Assembly (NCBI GenBank): GCA_964553375.1
Contig: CAZKKN010000005.1
Coordinates: 1-61,901, forward strand
Reading direction: 5' to 3'
Length of the DNA: 61,901 nucleotides
From: UBA9715 sp964553375
GTDB taxonomy: Bacteria > Actinomycetota > Coriobacteriia > Coriobacteriales > Eggerthellaceae
Below, piece after piece: positions 17,863 to 26,001 of the stretch (positions within the stretch are counted from its first letter, which is position 1; each line of letters opens with the position of its first letter). Under the pieces are notes generated by a model that was not told the origin of the DNA, searched no databases, and saw only the letters and a program-made list of their open reading frames with translations. A program made the position numbers and the translations under genes.

Positions 17863-20301
17863 ATGGGGCTATTTGGCGAGATGACACGAGGCCAAGGCGT
17901 AATTCTGATACACCTTGTCGTCGAAGAAGGCCAGCAGCTGCCTTCTGCTGCCATATCGGTTGAAACACTTGATGGTATATGCCTTCCTTTTCGCATTGAT
18001 GAACTGGAAAAGCCGGGGCATTTCATGCTTACGGTTCCTTCGTTGCAAACGCCCATTTCCGTGCGTATCAACGACGGCACAACAGAAGGTGTTGACAGTC
18101 TTCTCATCGAACCGAAGAAAGCGCGGTTTGAGTCACGGAAAAACCGCCTGCTTGGCAATCGCACAGCGCGCAATATGCGAAAGCTCAGCGAGCGCACCTA
18201 TGGAGCGCAACGCTCCATCGTGGTCTCCTCGCTCATCCGTTTCGAGACAGAGGAAAAACTCGTGTTGCGCGGTTACATCGTAGAGATGGCCGCTCAGCCC
18301 TCCACCGCTTCTTTTTCGCTTCATGTGCTTGATGGGCAAGGCTGCGAAGTCGCGCTTGCTGAGCCGATGTTCCTAAGCGACTCGATTACCACAAGCAAAA
18401 CGTGCCCGGCATTAAAGGAACGGGCGGTGGCGTTTTCGGTTAGCGTGCCACCTCGTTTAGGAACGTGCTTGATTTGGGCGGTGTCAGACGATCATCCGTC
18501 AGATTTCTTCTACTGCTATGAGCCGGTGACGTTTCGTGATGCTCAGGCGCACTTTGTTGAAACAGTTTGCCCAGCCGATCAAGATCCCCGATATGAGCAG
18601 TGGTTTTACGAACATCGCACTACACGAGATGAGCTGGCGGCTCAACGCCAAGCGCACTTTCCCCATGAGGCGGTGTTTTCCATAATAGTGCCGCTTTTCA
18701 ATACACCTTTGGATTTCTTCCGAGAAATGGTCGATTCCGTCCTTGCGCAAACTTACAAGTATTTCGAGCTCATCTTAGTGAACGCATCTCCCGAGAGAAG
18801 CGATCTTGCTGCCGAGGTAACCCGCTATGCTCAATGCGATAGCCGCATTAAAGTGGTAAATCTGCAGGAAAACCTTGGGATCACTGAGAATACGAATGCA
18901 GGCATTCGCATAGCCCAAGGTGAGTTCCTGTGCTTTTTCGATCACGATGACGTGCTTGAGCCTGATATCCTTTATTGGTATGCAGAGGCGTTGAGCCGGC
19001 ATCCGTCCATCGACCTTTTGTATTGCGACGAGGATAAGTTGCTTGATGGGCATCTTGTGACGCCGTTTTTCAAGCCGGATTGGAACCCCGATCTTCTGCG
19101 CACCATAAACTATATTTGCCATATGCTTACGGTGCGAAAGAGCATCGTGGATGATTTGGAGCTGCCCACAAGTGAAGTAGACGGCTCTCAAGACTATCAT
19201 ATGACCTTGCGCGTTGCGGAAAAGGCAAGGGAGATCTATCACGTCCGTCGCGTTCTTTACCATTGGCGGATCCATGCAGGCTCGGTGGCTGGCGGGGCTG
19301 AGGCGAAGCCGGAAACATCCGAAGTTGGACGACGTATTCTTCAGGCGCATCTTGACAGATGCGGCATACAGGCTGTTGCGCATTTGCAAGAGGGTATCCC
19401 TAATACGTTCTGGCTTGAATACCGTATACCCGAAGATCAGCCGCTGGTGTCCATTGTTATCCCGAGCAAAGATCATAGTGATGTGCTGGATCGATGCCTG
19501 CGCTCCATTGAAGAGTATTCGACGTATCGCTATTTCGAGATAATCGTGGTGGAGAACAATAGCACTGAACCTTCGACTTTTGAGTACTACGAGCAGATAC
19601 AACAAGACAGCGATCGCATACGAGTGGTCGTATATGACGCTCAGGGAGCCGTTAATGTTTCTCAAGCGCTGAACGTCGGGGTGTCGTATGCGCGTGGGGA
19701 GTTCGTTATTCTGCTCAACAACGATACCGAGGTCATAACCCCCAATTGGATCGAGCGCATGCTGGGGCCATGTATGCGCAAGGAAGTGGGCGCTGTGGGC
19801 GCAAAGCTCCTTTATCCCGACGGGGTAATCCAGCATGGGGGCATCATCTTCCAATACAACTATCCATACAACCTTGGAGCTTGTTATTTCGCGCGTGACA
19901 GCCGTGCTTATTTTGGTTTCCTGCAGTCGACTCAAGACCTAAGTGCGGTGAGCGCGGCTTGCGTTATGGTTCGCAAAGAGGTGTATGAGCAAGTTGAAGG
20001 GTTCGACCCAGCCATTCCCACGTGTTATGACGATGTCGATTTTTGCTTGAAGCTACTCAAAGCCGGGTTGCTTGTTGTATACGAACCGTCGGTTGAGCTT
20101 TATCACCACGAGTCTCTTTCGCGAAAGAGTTTCGAATCGATCGAGAAGGATACGCGTGCGCTCGGACAGATGATGGCCCGTTACCCCGAACGTTATACGC
20201 GCTGCGACCCGTATATCAGCCCATCGTTGGAAGGAGTGCAGCGGGGCCTTGCCATACAGCATGAGGCCATAGCGATTCCGCAGTTGCCTCCCTGGAGTTG
20301 A
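17863..20301 (+). CDS. Two-module family 2 glycosyltransferase, lower GC
   Basis: 812-residue protein. Residues 1-260 form a beta-rich region I do not recognise. GT2 module A (about 268-480) has FSIIVPLFNTPLDFF, VNASPERSD, CFFDHDDVLEPDI and LLYCDEDKL. GT2 module B (about 525-790) has VSIVIPSKDHSDVLD, VVENNSTEPST, LLNNDTEVITPNW and CYDDVDFCLKLLKAG. Module order and middle sequences resemble modules 2 and 3 of the large glycosyltransferase at 10913-14203, but here module A keeps its acidic metal motif. ATG 17863 follows AAAGGG. Codons are visibly more A/T-rich than in its neighbours, which suggests later acquisition. It probably builds or branches the rhamnose-containing part of the polymer; substrates are unknown. 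Confidence 0.88.
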   Translation: MGLFGEMTRGQGVILIHLVVEEGQQLPSAAISVETLDGICLPFRIDELEKPGHFMLTVPSLQTPISVRINDGTTEGVDSLLIEPKKARFESRKNRLLGNRTARNMRKLSERTYGAQRSIVVSSLIRFETEEKLVLRGYIVEMAAQPSTASFSLHVLDGQGCEVALAEPMFLSDSITTSKTCPALKERAVAFSVSVPPRLGTCLIWAVSDDHPSDFFYCYEPVTFRDAQAHFVETVCPADQDPRYEQWFYEHRTTRDELAAQRQAHFPHEAVFSIIVPLFNTPLDFFREMVDSVLAQTYKYFELILVNASPERSDLAAEVTRYAQCDSRIKVVNLQENLGITENTNAGIRIAQGEFLCFFDHDDVLEPDILYWYAEALSRHPSIDLLYCDEDKLLDGHLVTPFFKPDWNPDLLRTINYICHMLTVRKSIVDDLELPTSEVDGSQDYHMTLRVAEKAREIYHVRRVLYHWRIHAGSVAGGAEAKPETSEVGRRILQAHLDRCGIQAVAHLQEGIPNTFWLEYRIPEDQPLVSIVIPSKDHSDVLDRCLRSIEEYSTYRYFEIIVVENNSTEPSTFEYYEQIQQDSDRIRVVVYDAQGAVNVSQALNVGVSYARGEFVILLNNDTEVITPNWIERMLGPCMRKEVGAVGAKLLYPDGVIQHGGIIFQYNYPYNLGACYFARDSRAYFGFLQSTQDLSAVSAACVMVRKEVYEQVEGFDPAIPTCYDDVDFCLKLLKAGLLVVYEPSVELYHHESLSRKSFESIEKDTRALGQMMARYPERYTRCDPYISPSLEGVQRGLAIQHEAIAIPQLPPWS

Positions 20302-20357
20302 TTCGATGCGTTGTGTTGCTATTCCGCTTAGGAAGCGAATGGCTTTATACTAGGGTC

Positions 20358-21650
20358 ATGCAAGGATATTACACATATCCCGATTCCGTTGGAGGCAAGG
20401 CGCCCAAGCGGAATCGTCCCCGGCGCATCGCGGTGGTCACCCAGGGAGTGAAGCTGGGAGATGAGACCCGCGGTTACACGCGTTTCCGGTTCCTCTGTGA
20501 GCTTCTGGCCGCTCAAGGGTTCGAAGTGGACCTCATAACATCAACCTTCCAGCATTGGGATAAGGCCCAACGCGATACCACTCGTCCCTGCTACCAGGAT
20601 GCGCCCTATCGCGTCCGGTTCATCTATGAACCGGGATACAAGCGCAATCTGGACCCGGTTCGCATCAACAGCCATCGCATCTTCGCCCGGAACCTTCGAG
20701 CGTTCCTCCGCAGTCGCTTCTCCGAGAACTCCCGGGCTTATGACCTCATCTACAGCGAGATACCCCCTAATGACATGGCGCGGGCTTGCGCAGAGATCGC
20801 AGCTCAGCAAGGCATCCCTTACGTGGTGGACGTGAATGACCTTTGGCCTGAGGCGATGCGCATGGCTTTGGATGTGCCGGTGCTGAGCAATATCGCGTTC
20901 GCACCCTTTGCTCGCGACGCCCGCAAGGCCTATAACCTCATAAGCGCTGCGGTGGGTACATCCGATGAATACGCTGACGAGCCGAAGAAATACCGGTCGG
21001 ATCCCTATCGTTCCATCACCGTATATGTGGGAAACCAGCTCTCCTCCTTCGATGAAGGTGCGAAGAAAAACGAAGCGGCGATCGATAAACCCGAAGGCGA
21101 GTTCTGGGTCGTCTATGCGGGTACGTTGGGCGCGAGTTATGACATCGCTACGCTCATCCAGGCATCGGTTATCGCTCAAGCCCAGGATGGCCGCATCCGT
21201 GTGAAACTTCTTGGCGATGGCCCTAATCGGTCTTCCCTTGAGCAGCTTGCCGCCGATTTGCAGGCTCCGGTGGATTTCGTAGGCTATGCTCCCTATGACC
21301 TCATGGCCGCCTACCTTGCGGCTTCGGATGTTACGGTGAATTCCCTGGTGGGTTCTGCTGCTCAGAGCATCGTGACGAAGATCGGGGATTATCTGGCGGC
21401 GGGCATCCCGCTTATCAACACCGGATCGAGCCCGGAGTTCCGCGCCAAGGTGGACTCCGATGGCTTCGGGGTGAATGTGGCGGCCGAAGATCCCCAGGCC
21501 TTGGCGGCTGCCATCGTCTCCCTTGCCCAGGATGAAGGGCTTTGCGGGGCTATGGGAAAGAAGGCCAGAATCATTGCTGAAGAGCAGTTCGACCAGCAGC
21601 ATTCCTATCAACGTATCGCTGATCTGATCAATGAGCTGACTCAGGAATAG
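20358..21650 (+). CDS. Family 4 glycosyltransferase (GT-B fold)
   Basis: About 430 residues. Features are RIAVVTQGVKLGDETRG, the linker DVNDLWPEAMRMAL and the C-terminal donor-binding half with VVYAGTLGASYDIATLI, LLGDGPNRSSLEQLA and SVTVNSLVG-like stretches typical of GT4 enzymes, though the second glutamate of the E-x7-E motif is not obvious. The start is uncertain: ATG 20358 has TAGGG upstream, while a TTG at 20298 overlaps the previous stop and would add 20 hydrophobic residues. It sits between the two-module GT2 and the aminotransferase, so it belongs to the polymer pathway. Donor sugar unknown. Confidence 0.85.
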   Translation: MQGYYTYPDSVGGKAPKRNRPRRIAVVTQGVKLGDETRGYTRFRFLCELLAAQGFEVDLITSTFQHWDKAQRDTTRPCYQDAPYRVRFIYEPGYKRNLDPVRINSHRIFARNLRAFLRSRFSENSRAYDLIYSEIPPNDMARACAEIAAQQGIPYVVDVNDLWPEAMRMALDVPVLSNIAFAPFARDARKAYNLISAAVGTSDEYADEPKKYRSDPYRSITVYVGNQLSSFDEGAKKNEAAIDKPEGEFWVVYAGTLGASYDIATLIQASVIAQAQDGRIRVKLLGDGPNRSSLEQLAADLQAPVDFVGYAPYDLMAAYLAASDVTVNSLVGSAAQSIVTKIGDYLAAGIPLINTGSSPEFRAKVDSDGFGVNVAAEDPQALAAAIVSLAQDEGLCGAMGKKARIIAEEQFDQQHSYQRIADLINELTQE

Positions 21651-21671
21651 TTTTTCTATCAAGGAGATCCC

Positions 21672-22898
21672 ATGCTTTCGTTTTCGCCTCCCGATATAGG
21701 TCAAGCAGAGATAGATGAGGTCGTTGACACGCTGAAGAGCGGTTGGATAACCACCGGGCCCAAGACCAAGCGGCTCGAGGAGGAGCTTGCCGCCTTCTGC
21801 GGAACCCCCCGGGTCGTCTGTTTGGCTTCGGCCACGGCGGCTTTGGAATGCGCCCTGCGCCTTTTGGGTATAGGTCCTGGAGACGAGGTCATAACGAGCG
21901 CTTACACCTATACGGCCAGCGCATCGCCCATCTGCCATGTGGGTGCAACGCCGGTGCTTGTGGATACGGCGCCCGATTCCTTTGAGATGGACTACCAGGC
22001 GCTGGCCCAAGCCATAACGACTCGGACCCGGGCGGTCATCCCGGTGGATTTAGCGGGGCGCATGGTGGATTATGACACCTTGTTCGAAGCTATCGATCAG
22101 GCAGGCTCCCTTTGGATGCCGGCCAATGGCGTGCAAGAGGGGATCGGACATCTTCCCATCATCGCTGATGGGGCTCACTCTTTGGGGGCGTACTATCATG
22201 GTTTGCGCTCGGGGCAGGCAGCTGATCTGACGACTTTCTCATTTCATGCGGTGAAGAATTTCACCACTGCCGAGGGTGGTGCTCTGACCTGGCGCGAAGG
22301 AGCGCTCGATAGCGACTGGGCCTATACGCAGCTCATGATGATGTCCCTTCATGGTCAGACTAAGGACGCCTTAGCAAAGGATAAGGCGGGGTCTTGGGAA
22401 TATGACATCGCATTTCCGGGATGGAAATGCAATATGACCGATATCCAGGCAGCGCTCGGTCTCGCTCAGCTGAGCCGCTACGAGGGTATCCTGGCTCGCC
22501 GCCATCAGATCATAGGGTTATACGAGGACGGCCTGGCGAATGCGGATGTGACGCTTTTGGAGCACAGCCACGGCCAGGGCGCCCAAGAGGGGTTCCGCTC
22601 CAGTGGCCATCTTATGCTTGTGCGTCTGAACGGGCGAAGCGAGGCATTCCGCAATGAGCTCATCGCGCGTCTGGCCGATGCAGGGGTTCCTTCCAACGTG
22701 CATTATAAGCCCCTGCCGCTGCTCACGGCCTATCGTGATCTGGGCTTTGACATCGCCGATTTCCCCAACGCGCGTGCGCAGTTCGAAAACGAGATCACCC
22801 TGCCGCTCCACACGCTGCTCTCTGATGATGATGTATCCTTCATCGTAGAAGGGTTTTGCCGCATTAAGCGGCAGATGGAAGAAGAAGGGCTGGAATGA
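21672..22898 (+). CDS. DegT/DnrJ/EryC1-family sugar aminotransferase
   Basis: 408-residue PLP enzyme. It begins with the family's sugar-nucleotide aminotransferase N-terminus (DEVVDTLKSGWITTGPKT), has the PLP-phosphate region ASATAALECALR, the aspartate in IIADGAHSLGA and the Schiff-base lysine K195 in FHAVKNFTTAEGGAL. Such enzymes transaminate UDP-4-keto-6-deoxy sugars, the product expected from the dehydratase at 2073-3935. AAGGAG lies 5 bases before ATG 21672. It overlaps the phosphoglycosyl transferase gene by four bases (ATGA). No acetyltransferase of the PglD type is in the window. Confidence 0.93.
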   Translation: MLSFSPPDIGQAEIDEVVDTLKSGWITTGPKTKRLEEELAAFCGTPRVVCLASATAALECALRLLGIGPGDEVITSAYTYTASASPICHVGATPVLVDTAPDSFEMDYQALAQAITTRTRAVIPVDLAGRMVDYDTLFEAIDQAGSLWMPANGVQEGIGHLPIIADGAHSLGAYYHGLRSGQAADLTTFSFHAVKNFTTAEGGALTWREGALDSDWAYTQLMMMSLHGQTKDALAKDKAGSWEYDIAFPGWKCNMTDIQAALGLAQLSRYEGILARRHQIIGLYEDGLANADVTLLEHSHGQGAQEGFRSSGHLMLVRLNGRSEAFRNELIARLADAGVPSNVHYKPLPLLTAYRDLGFDIADFPNARAQFENEITLPLHTLLSDDDVSFIVEGFCRIKRQMEEEGLE

Positions 22899-23869
22899 TG
22901 ACAGCTATCTCCGCGAAGGAAAAACGGGCGCTGCGCATTATAGATTACGTTGCCGAACCTCGTGTTGCCCAGGCGGCGAAGATGGTCCAAGCCCTTGCGG
23001 CGCGCCAGGGTGGCAAAACCATGCGTGAGAACTATGAGCTGCTGGGGAAGCGCGCCTTTTGCGTGGGCGCGATAGCTGCCGCAGGAGTGGCTGTTGCCGT
23101 AGTGGCGGGCGGTGTGGCCATCGGTCGCGCCATAGCCTCCCATGCAGCCAAGCGCGAGGCGGAAGAGCCCCTTGAAGATGACACGGAGGGCGATTGTTCC
23201 CTGGTGCTAGCCCGAAGCGGCTTGGAGGCGCCTCGGAACCACCGGTTCTACAGAAACTACGGCAAACGCGCTTTGGATCTGGCTATAGGCACTGCGGCCT
23301 TGCCGGTGGTGGCCCTGACCACCGCGGCATGCGGTGCGGCCATCAAGCTGGAGGACGGCGGCCCGGTTTTCTATAACGCACCCCGGGTGGGTAAGGATGG
23401 CCGTCTGTTCATCATGTACAAGCTGCGCTCCATGAAGGTGAACGCTCCGGATCTGGTGATGGAGGACGGTTCAACCTACAACGGCGCCGACGATCCGCGC
23501 ATGACGAAAGTCGGGGCTTTCATGCGCAAGACCAGCTTGGATGAGATCCCTCAGTTCCTGAACGTCTTGAAAGGCGACATGAGCGTGGTGGGGCCGCGGC
23601 CTGATCTGAAGCGCGAGGTGGAGCTTTACCGGGGCGAGGAGCCTTTGAAGCTCACGGTGAAGCCTGGCGTTACCGGCTATGCGGCCGTATATGGGCGCAA
23701 CGCTTTGCCTTGGCACGAGCGCTTGGCTTTGGATGTTGAATACGTGAAGCGGCTGAGCTTTCCTCTGGATGCGCGGATCTTCTTCCGCACGTTTTCCACG
23801 GTGTTCAACCAGGAGGGGATCTATGTGGAGGATGCCGATGAGGGCCGCGGAAGCGCGGCCGCAGATTAA
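22895..23869 (+). CDS. Initiating phosphoglycosyl transferase (bacterial sugar transferase)
   Basis: 324-residue monotopic phosphoglycosyl transferase that moves a sugar-1-phosphate from UDP onto undecaprenyl phosphate, the first step of lipid-linked polymer synthesis. The core (about residues 115-310) shows KRALDLAIG at the re-entrant helix, YKLRSMK, the catalytic Asp-Glu in TSLDEIPQFLNVLKGDMS and VGPRPDL. The N-terminus is unusual: about 110 extra residues with a hydrophobic, Ala/Val-rich helix near residues 50-70. The core is closer to PglC/WecP-type enzymes than to WecA, which starts mycobacterial galactan. Coupled by ATGA to the aminotransferase, it may accept a UDP-4-amino-sugar. Confidence 0.92.
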   Translation: MMTAISAKEKRALRIIDYVAEPRVAQAAKMVQALAARQGGKTMRENYELLGKRAFCVGAIAAAGVAVAVVAGGVAIGRAIASHAAKREAEEPLEDDTEGDCSLVLARSGLEAPRNHRFYRNYGKRALDLAIGTAALPVVALTTAACGAAIKLEDGGPVFYNAPRVGKDGRLFIMYKLRSMKVNAPDLVMEDGSTYNGADDPRMTKVGAFMRKTSLDEIPQFLNVLKGDMSVVGPRPDLKREVELYRGEEPLKLTVKPGVTGYAAVYGRNALPWHERLALDVEYVKRLSFPLDARIFFRTFSTVFNQEGIYVEDADEGRGSAAAD

Positions 23870-23931
23870 AGGTAGATAAAATCCGCTGCTTTGCTCCCGG
23901 GTGCGCCCAGGGTGTTGCACAATGGATGGCC

Positions 23932-23953
23932 GGAGAGCTTAGGAGAGCTTAGG
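23932..23953. repeat. Tandem 10-bp repeat before glnA
   Basis: GGAGAGCTTA occurs twice in a row (23932-23941 and 23942-23951), followed by GG. It lies in the 5' untranslated region of glnA, about 20 bases before the ATG. It could be a simple slippage duplication or a pair of regulator sites. The 100 bases before glnA contain no convincing -35/-10 pair. Confidence 0.6.
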
Positions 23954-23973
23954 TGAAGAAAGGCGAGGAAACC

Positions 23974-25311
23974 ATGAACCCCGAGTTGGATTTCGTTCTG
24001 AAGACCATAAAGAGCCGCGATGTCCATTTCGTGCGGCTTTGGTTCACCGATGTGCTGGGTCGGATGAAATCCTTTGCGGTTTCGCCGAGCGAGATAGAGA
24101 ACGCCTGCACTGATGGCATGGGATTCGATGGCGGCAGCATCTCGGGATTCAATCCCATCTTCGAATCGGACATGCTGGCTTTCCCTGACCTCTCCACGTT
24201 CCAGGTCTTGCCTTGGCGTCCTTCCGAAGATGCCGTGGCGCGCATGTTCTGCGATATCAAGACCCCCGATGGAACCCAGTTCGACGCGGACCCGCGGGCG
24301 GTGTTGCGCCGCATGGTGGACAAGGCTGCCGATGCCGGGTTCATCTTCAACGTGGGGCCGGAGCTGGAGTACTACTACTTCAAAAGCCCTGAGGAGCCTG
24401 TGGGCCTCGATAACGGGGGATACTTCGACCTCACAAGCTTGGATTACGCTTCCGACCTGCGCCGTGACACGGTGCTCACTTTGGAGAAGATGGGCATCCC
24501 CATCGAGTATTCCCACCATGAGAGCGGCCCGTCCCAGCATGAGATAGACCTGCGCTATACCGATGCCCTCTCCATGGCCGATGCGGTGATGACCTACAAG
24601 CTGGTGGTGAAGGAGATAGCCATCAAGCACGGGGTCTATGCCTCCTTCATGCCGAAGCCTTTGACCGATGCGCCCGGATGCGGCATGCATGTGCATCAGA
24701 GCTTGGCGGATATGGATGGCAACAACCTGTTCTTCGACGGGGAGGATCCGCTTGGCTACGAGCTGAGCACCTTGGCGAAGCAGTATATGGCGGGTCTGCT
24801 CAAATATGCCCCCGAGTTCTGCCTCATCACCAACCAAGAGGTCAATTCCTACAAGCGGCTCCTCGGTGAGCGGAAGATTCCCGCTTGCATCACTTGGGCC
24901 CGCTCCAATCGTTCGGCGTTGCTGCGCGTCCCGGGCTATAGGCCCCACAGATCCGATGCTTGCCGCGTGGAGCTTCGCAGCCCCGACCCGGCTGCCAATC
25001 CCTATCTGGCCTTCGCTGTCATGCTGGCTGCGGGTCTGGCCGGTATTGAAGAAGGGCTGGAGCTGGAAGCGCCCGTGGAAGATCAAAACCTGTTCACCTG
25101 CTCCATGGAAGACGCGCGGGAAGCCGGATGGTCCTTGCTGCCGGCGAATCTGGGCGAGGCCGTGGATCTGTTCGAGCAGTCCCAGCTTATGAAGGAGACT
25201 TTAGGTGAGCATATCCATTCCTATCTGGTGCGGGCGAAGCGAGCCGAGTGGCTCGATTATCTGCGCCATGTGAGCCAGTGGGAACTTGAGCATTATCTGG
25301 CGGTGCTCTGA
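23974..25311 (+). CDS. glnA: Glutamine synthetase type I (alpha subgroup)
   Basis: 445 residues; makes glutamine from glutamate, ammonia and ATP. It carries the GSI signatures FDGGSISGF near the N-terminus, GPELEYYYFK with metal-ligand glutamates, the GCGMHVHQSL ATP/glutamate region and NRSALLRVPGYRP. Its length and the absence of the adenylylation motif (NLYDLP-like tyrosine) place it with the GSI-alpha enzymes, which are controlled by feedback and by GlnR-type regulators rather than by adenylylation. ATG 23974 is chosen with GCGAGG upstream; a GTG at 23953 would add seven residues. Its stop overlaps the start of an atypical regulator (TGATG). Confidence 0.95.
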   Translation: MNPELDFVLKTIKSRDVHFVRLWFTDVLGRMKSFAVSPSEIENACTDGMGFDGGSISGFNPIFESDMLAFPDLSTFQVLPWRPSEDAVARMFCDIKTPDGTQFDADPRAVLRRMVDKAADAGFIFNVGPELEYYYFKSPEEPVGLDNGGYFDLTSLDYASDLRRDTVLTLEKMGIPIEYSHHESGPSQHEIDLRYTDALSMADAVMTYKLVVKEIAIKHGVYASFMPKPLTDAPGCGMHVHQSLADMDGNNLFFDGEDPLGYELSTLAKQYMAGLLKYAPEFCLITNQEVNSYKRLLGERKIPACITWARSNRSALLRVPGYRPHRSDACRVELRSPDPAANPYLAFAVMLAAGLAGIEEGLELEAPVEDQNLFTCSMEDAREAGWSLLPANLGEAVDLFEQSQLMKETLGEHIHSYLVRAKRAEWLDYLRHVSQWELEHYLAVL

Positions 25312-25979
25312 TGGCGAAGCATGTGGCGTTCATAGCGGATAGTCTGGATAACGCCTACAAATTCCAGCAGGTGCTCGCGCAGTTCGAGGTGGATATCGCG
25401 GCGGGATCCACCATGCAGACGAAGAAGATGCTGGCTCCCGATGCGGCCTGCGACCTCATCATCTTCGAAGCCCGTGGATTCGCTTGCTCCCAGTTGGGTG
25501 AGATGTGCTCCCATGCCGAGAACATGGACTGCCCGCTTCTTATCATCGTGGACAATTCGGAAGTGGAGCGATTGCAGATCCCTCCTGCGGTTCGGTGCGA
25601 TTTCGTGGTGCATGGCGCTTCCCCCGAAGAATGTGCAGCCCGGGTGCGCCGCTTGCTCAGTGAAAGCACCACGGAGGGCCGCGGCGACATCATAACCGTG
25701 GACAACATGGTGATCAATCTGGCGACCTATCAGGTGGCGGTGGGAAACGAACCGGTGGACCTCACGTATCTGGAGTATTCGCTTTTGGCGTTCCTCGTGC
25801 GGCATCCGGGGCACACGTTCTCGCGAGAGGCGCTGCTCCAACACGTTTGGGGGTTCGATTACTACGGCGGTTCCCGCACGGTGGATGTGCACGTGCGGCG
25901 CATTCGCTCAAAACTGGGGCCGGAGCTGGCCCAGCGCCTGGAAACCGTGCGCGGGGTCGGGTATCTTTGGAACCGATGA
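25311..25979 (+). CDS. Atypical OmpR-type response regulator (GlnR-like by context)
   Basis: 222-residue protein with a receiver-like N-terminus and a canonical winged-helix C-terminus (LTYLEYSLLAFLVRHPG, SRTVDVHVRRIRSKLG, TVRGVGYLW). The phosphorylation pocket is broken: the phosphoacceptor position is E53 (LIIFEARGF), the acidic pair near residue 10 is reduced to ADS, and the conserved lysine is H101 (DFVVHGASPEE). Actinobacterial GlnR, which controls nitrogen genes, is also an OmpR-like regulator that works without phosphorylation. Translational coupling to glnA suggests nitrogen control, perhaps of glnA itself. No sensor kinase gene is near. Assignment to an atypical regulator is firm, the nitrogen role is inference. 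Confidence 0.85.
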   Translation: MAKHVAFIADSLDNAYKFQQVLAQFEVDIAAGSTMQTKKMLAPDAACDLIIFEARGFACSQLGEMCSHAENMDCPLLIIVDNSEVERLQIPPAVRCDFVVHGASPEECAARVRRLLSESTTEGRGDIITVDNMVINLATYQVAVGNEPVDLTYLEYSLLAFLVRHPGHTFSREALLQHVWGFDYYGGSRTVDVHVRRIRSKLGPELAQRLETVRGVGYLWNR

Positions 25980-26001
25980 TAATCTAGAGAAAGCGAGACC
26001 C

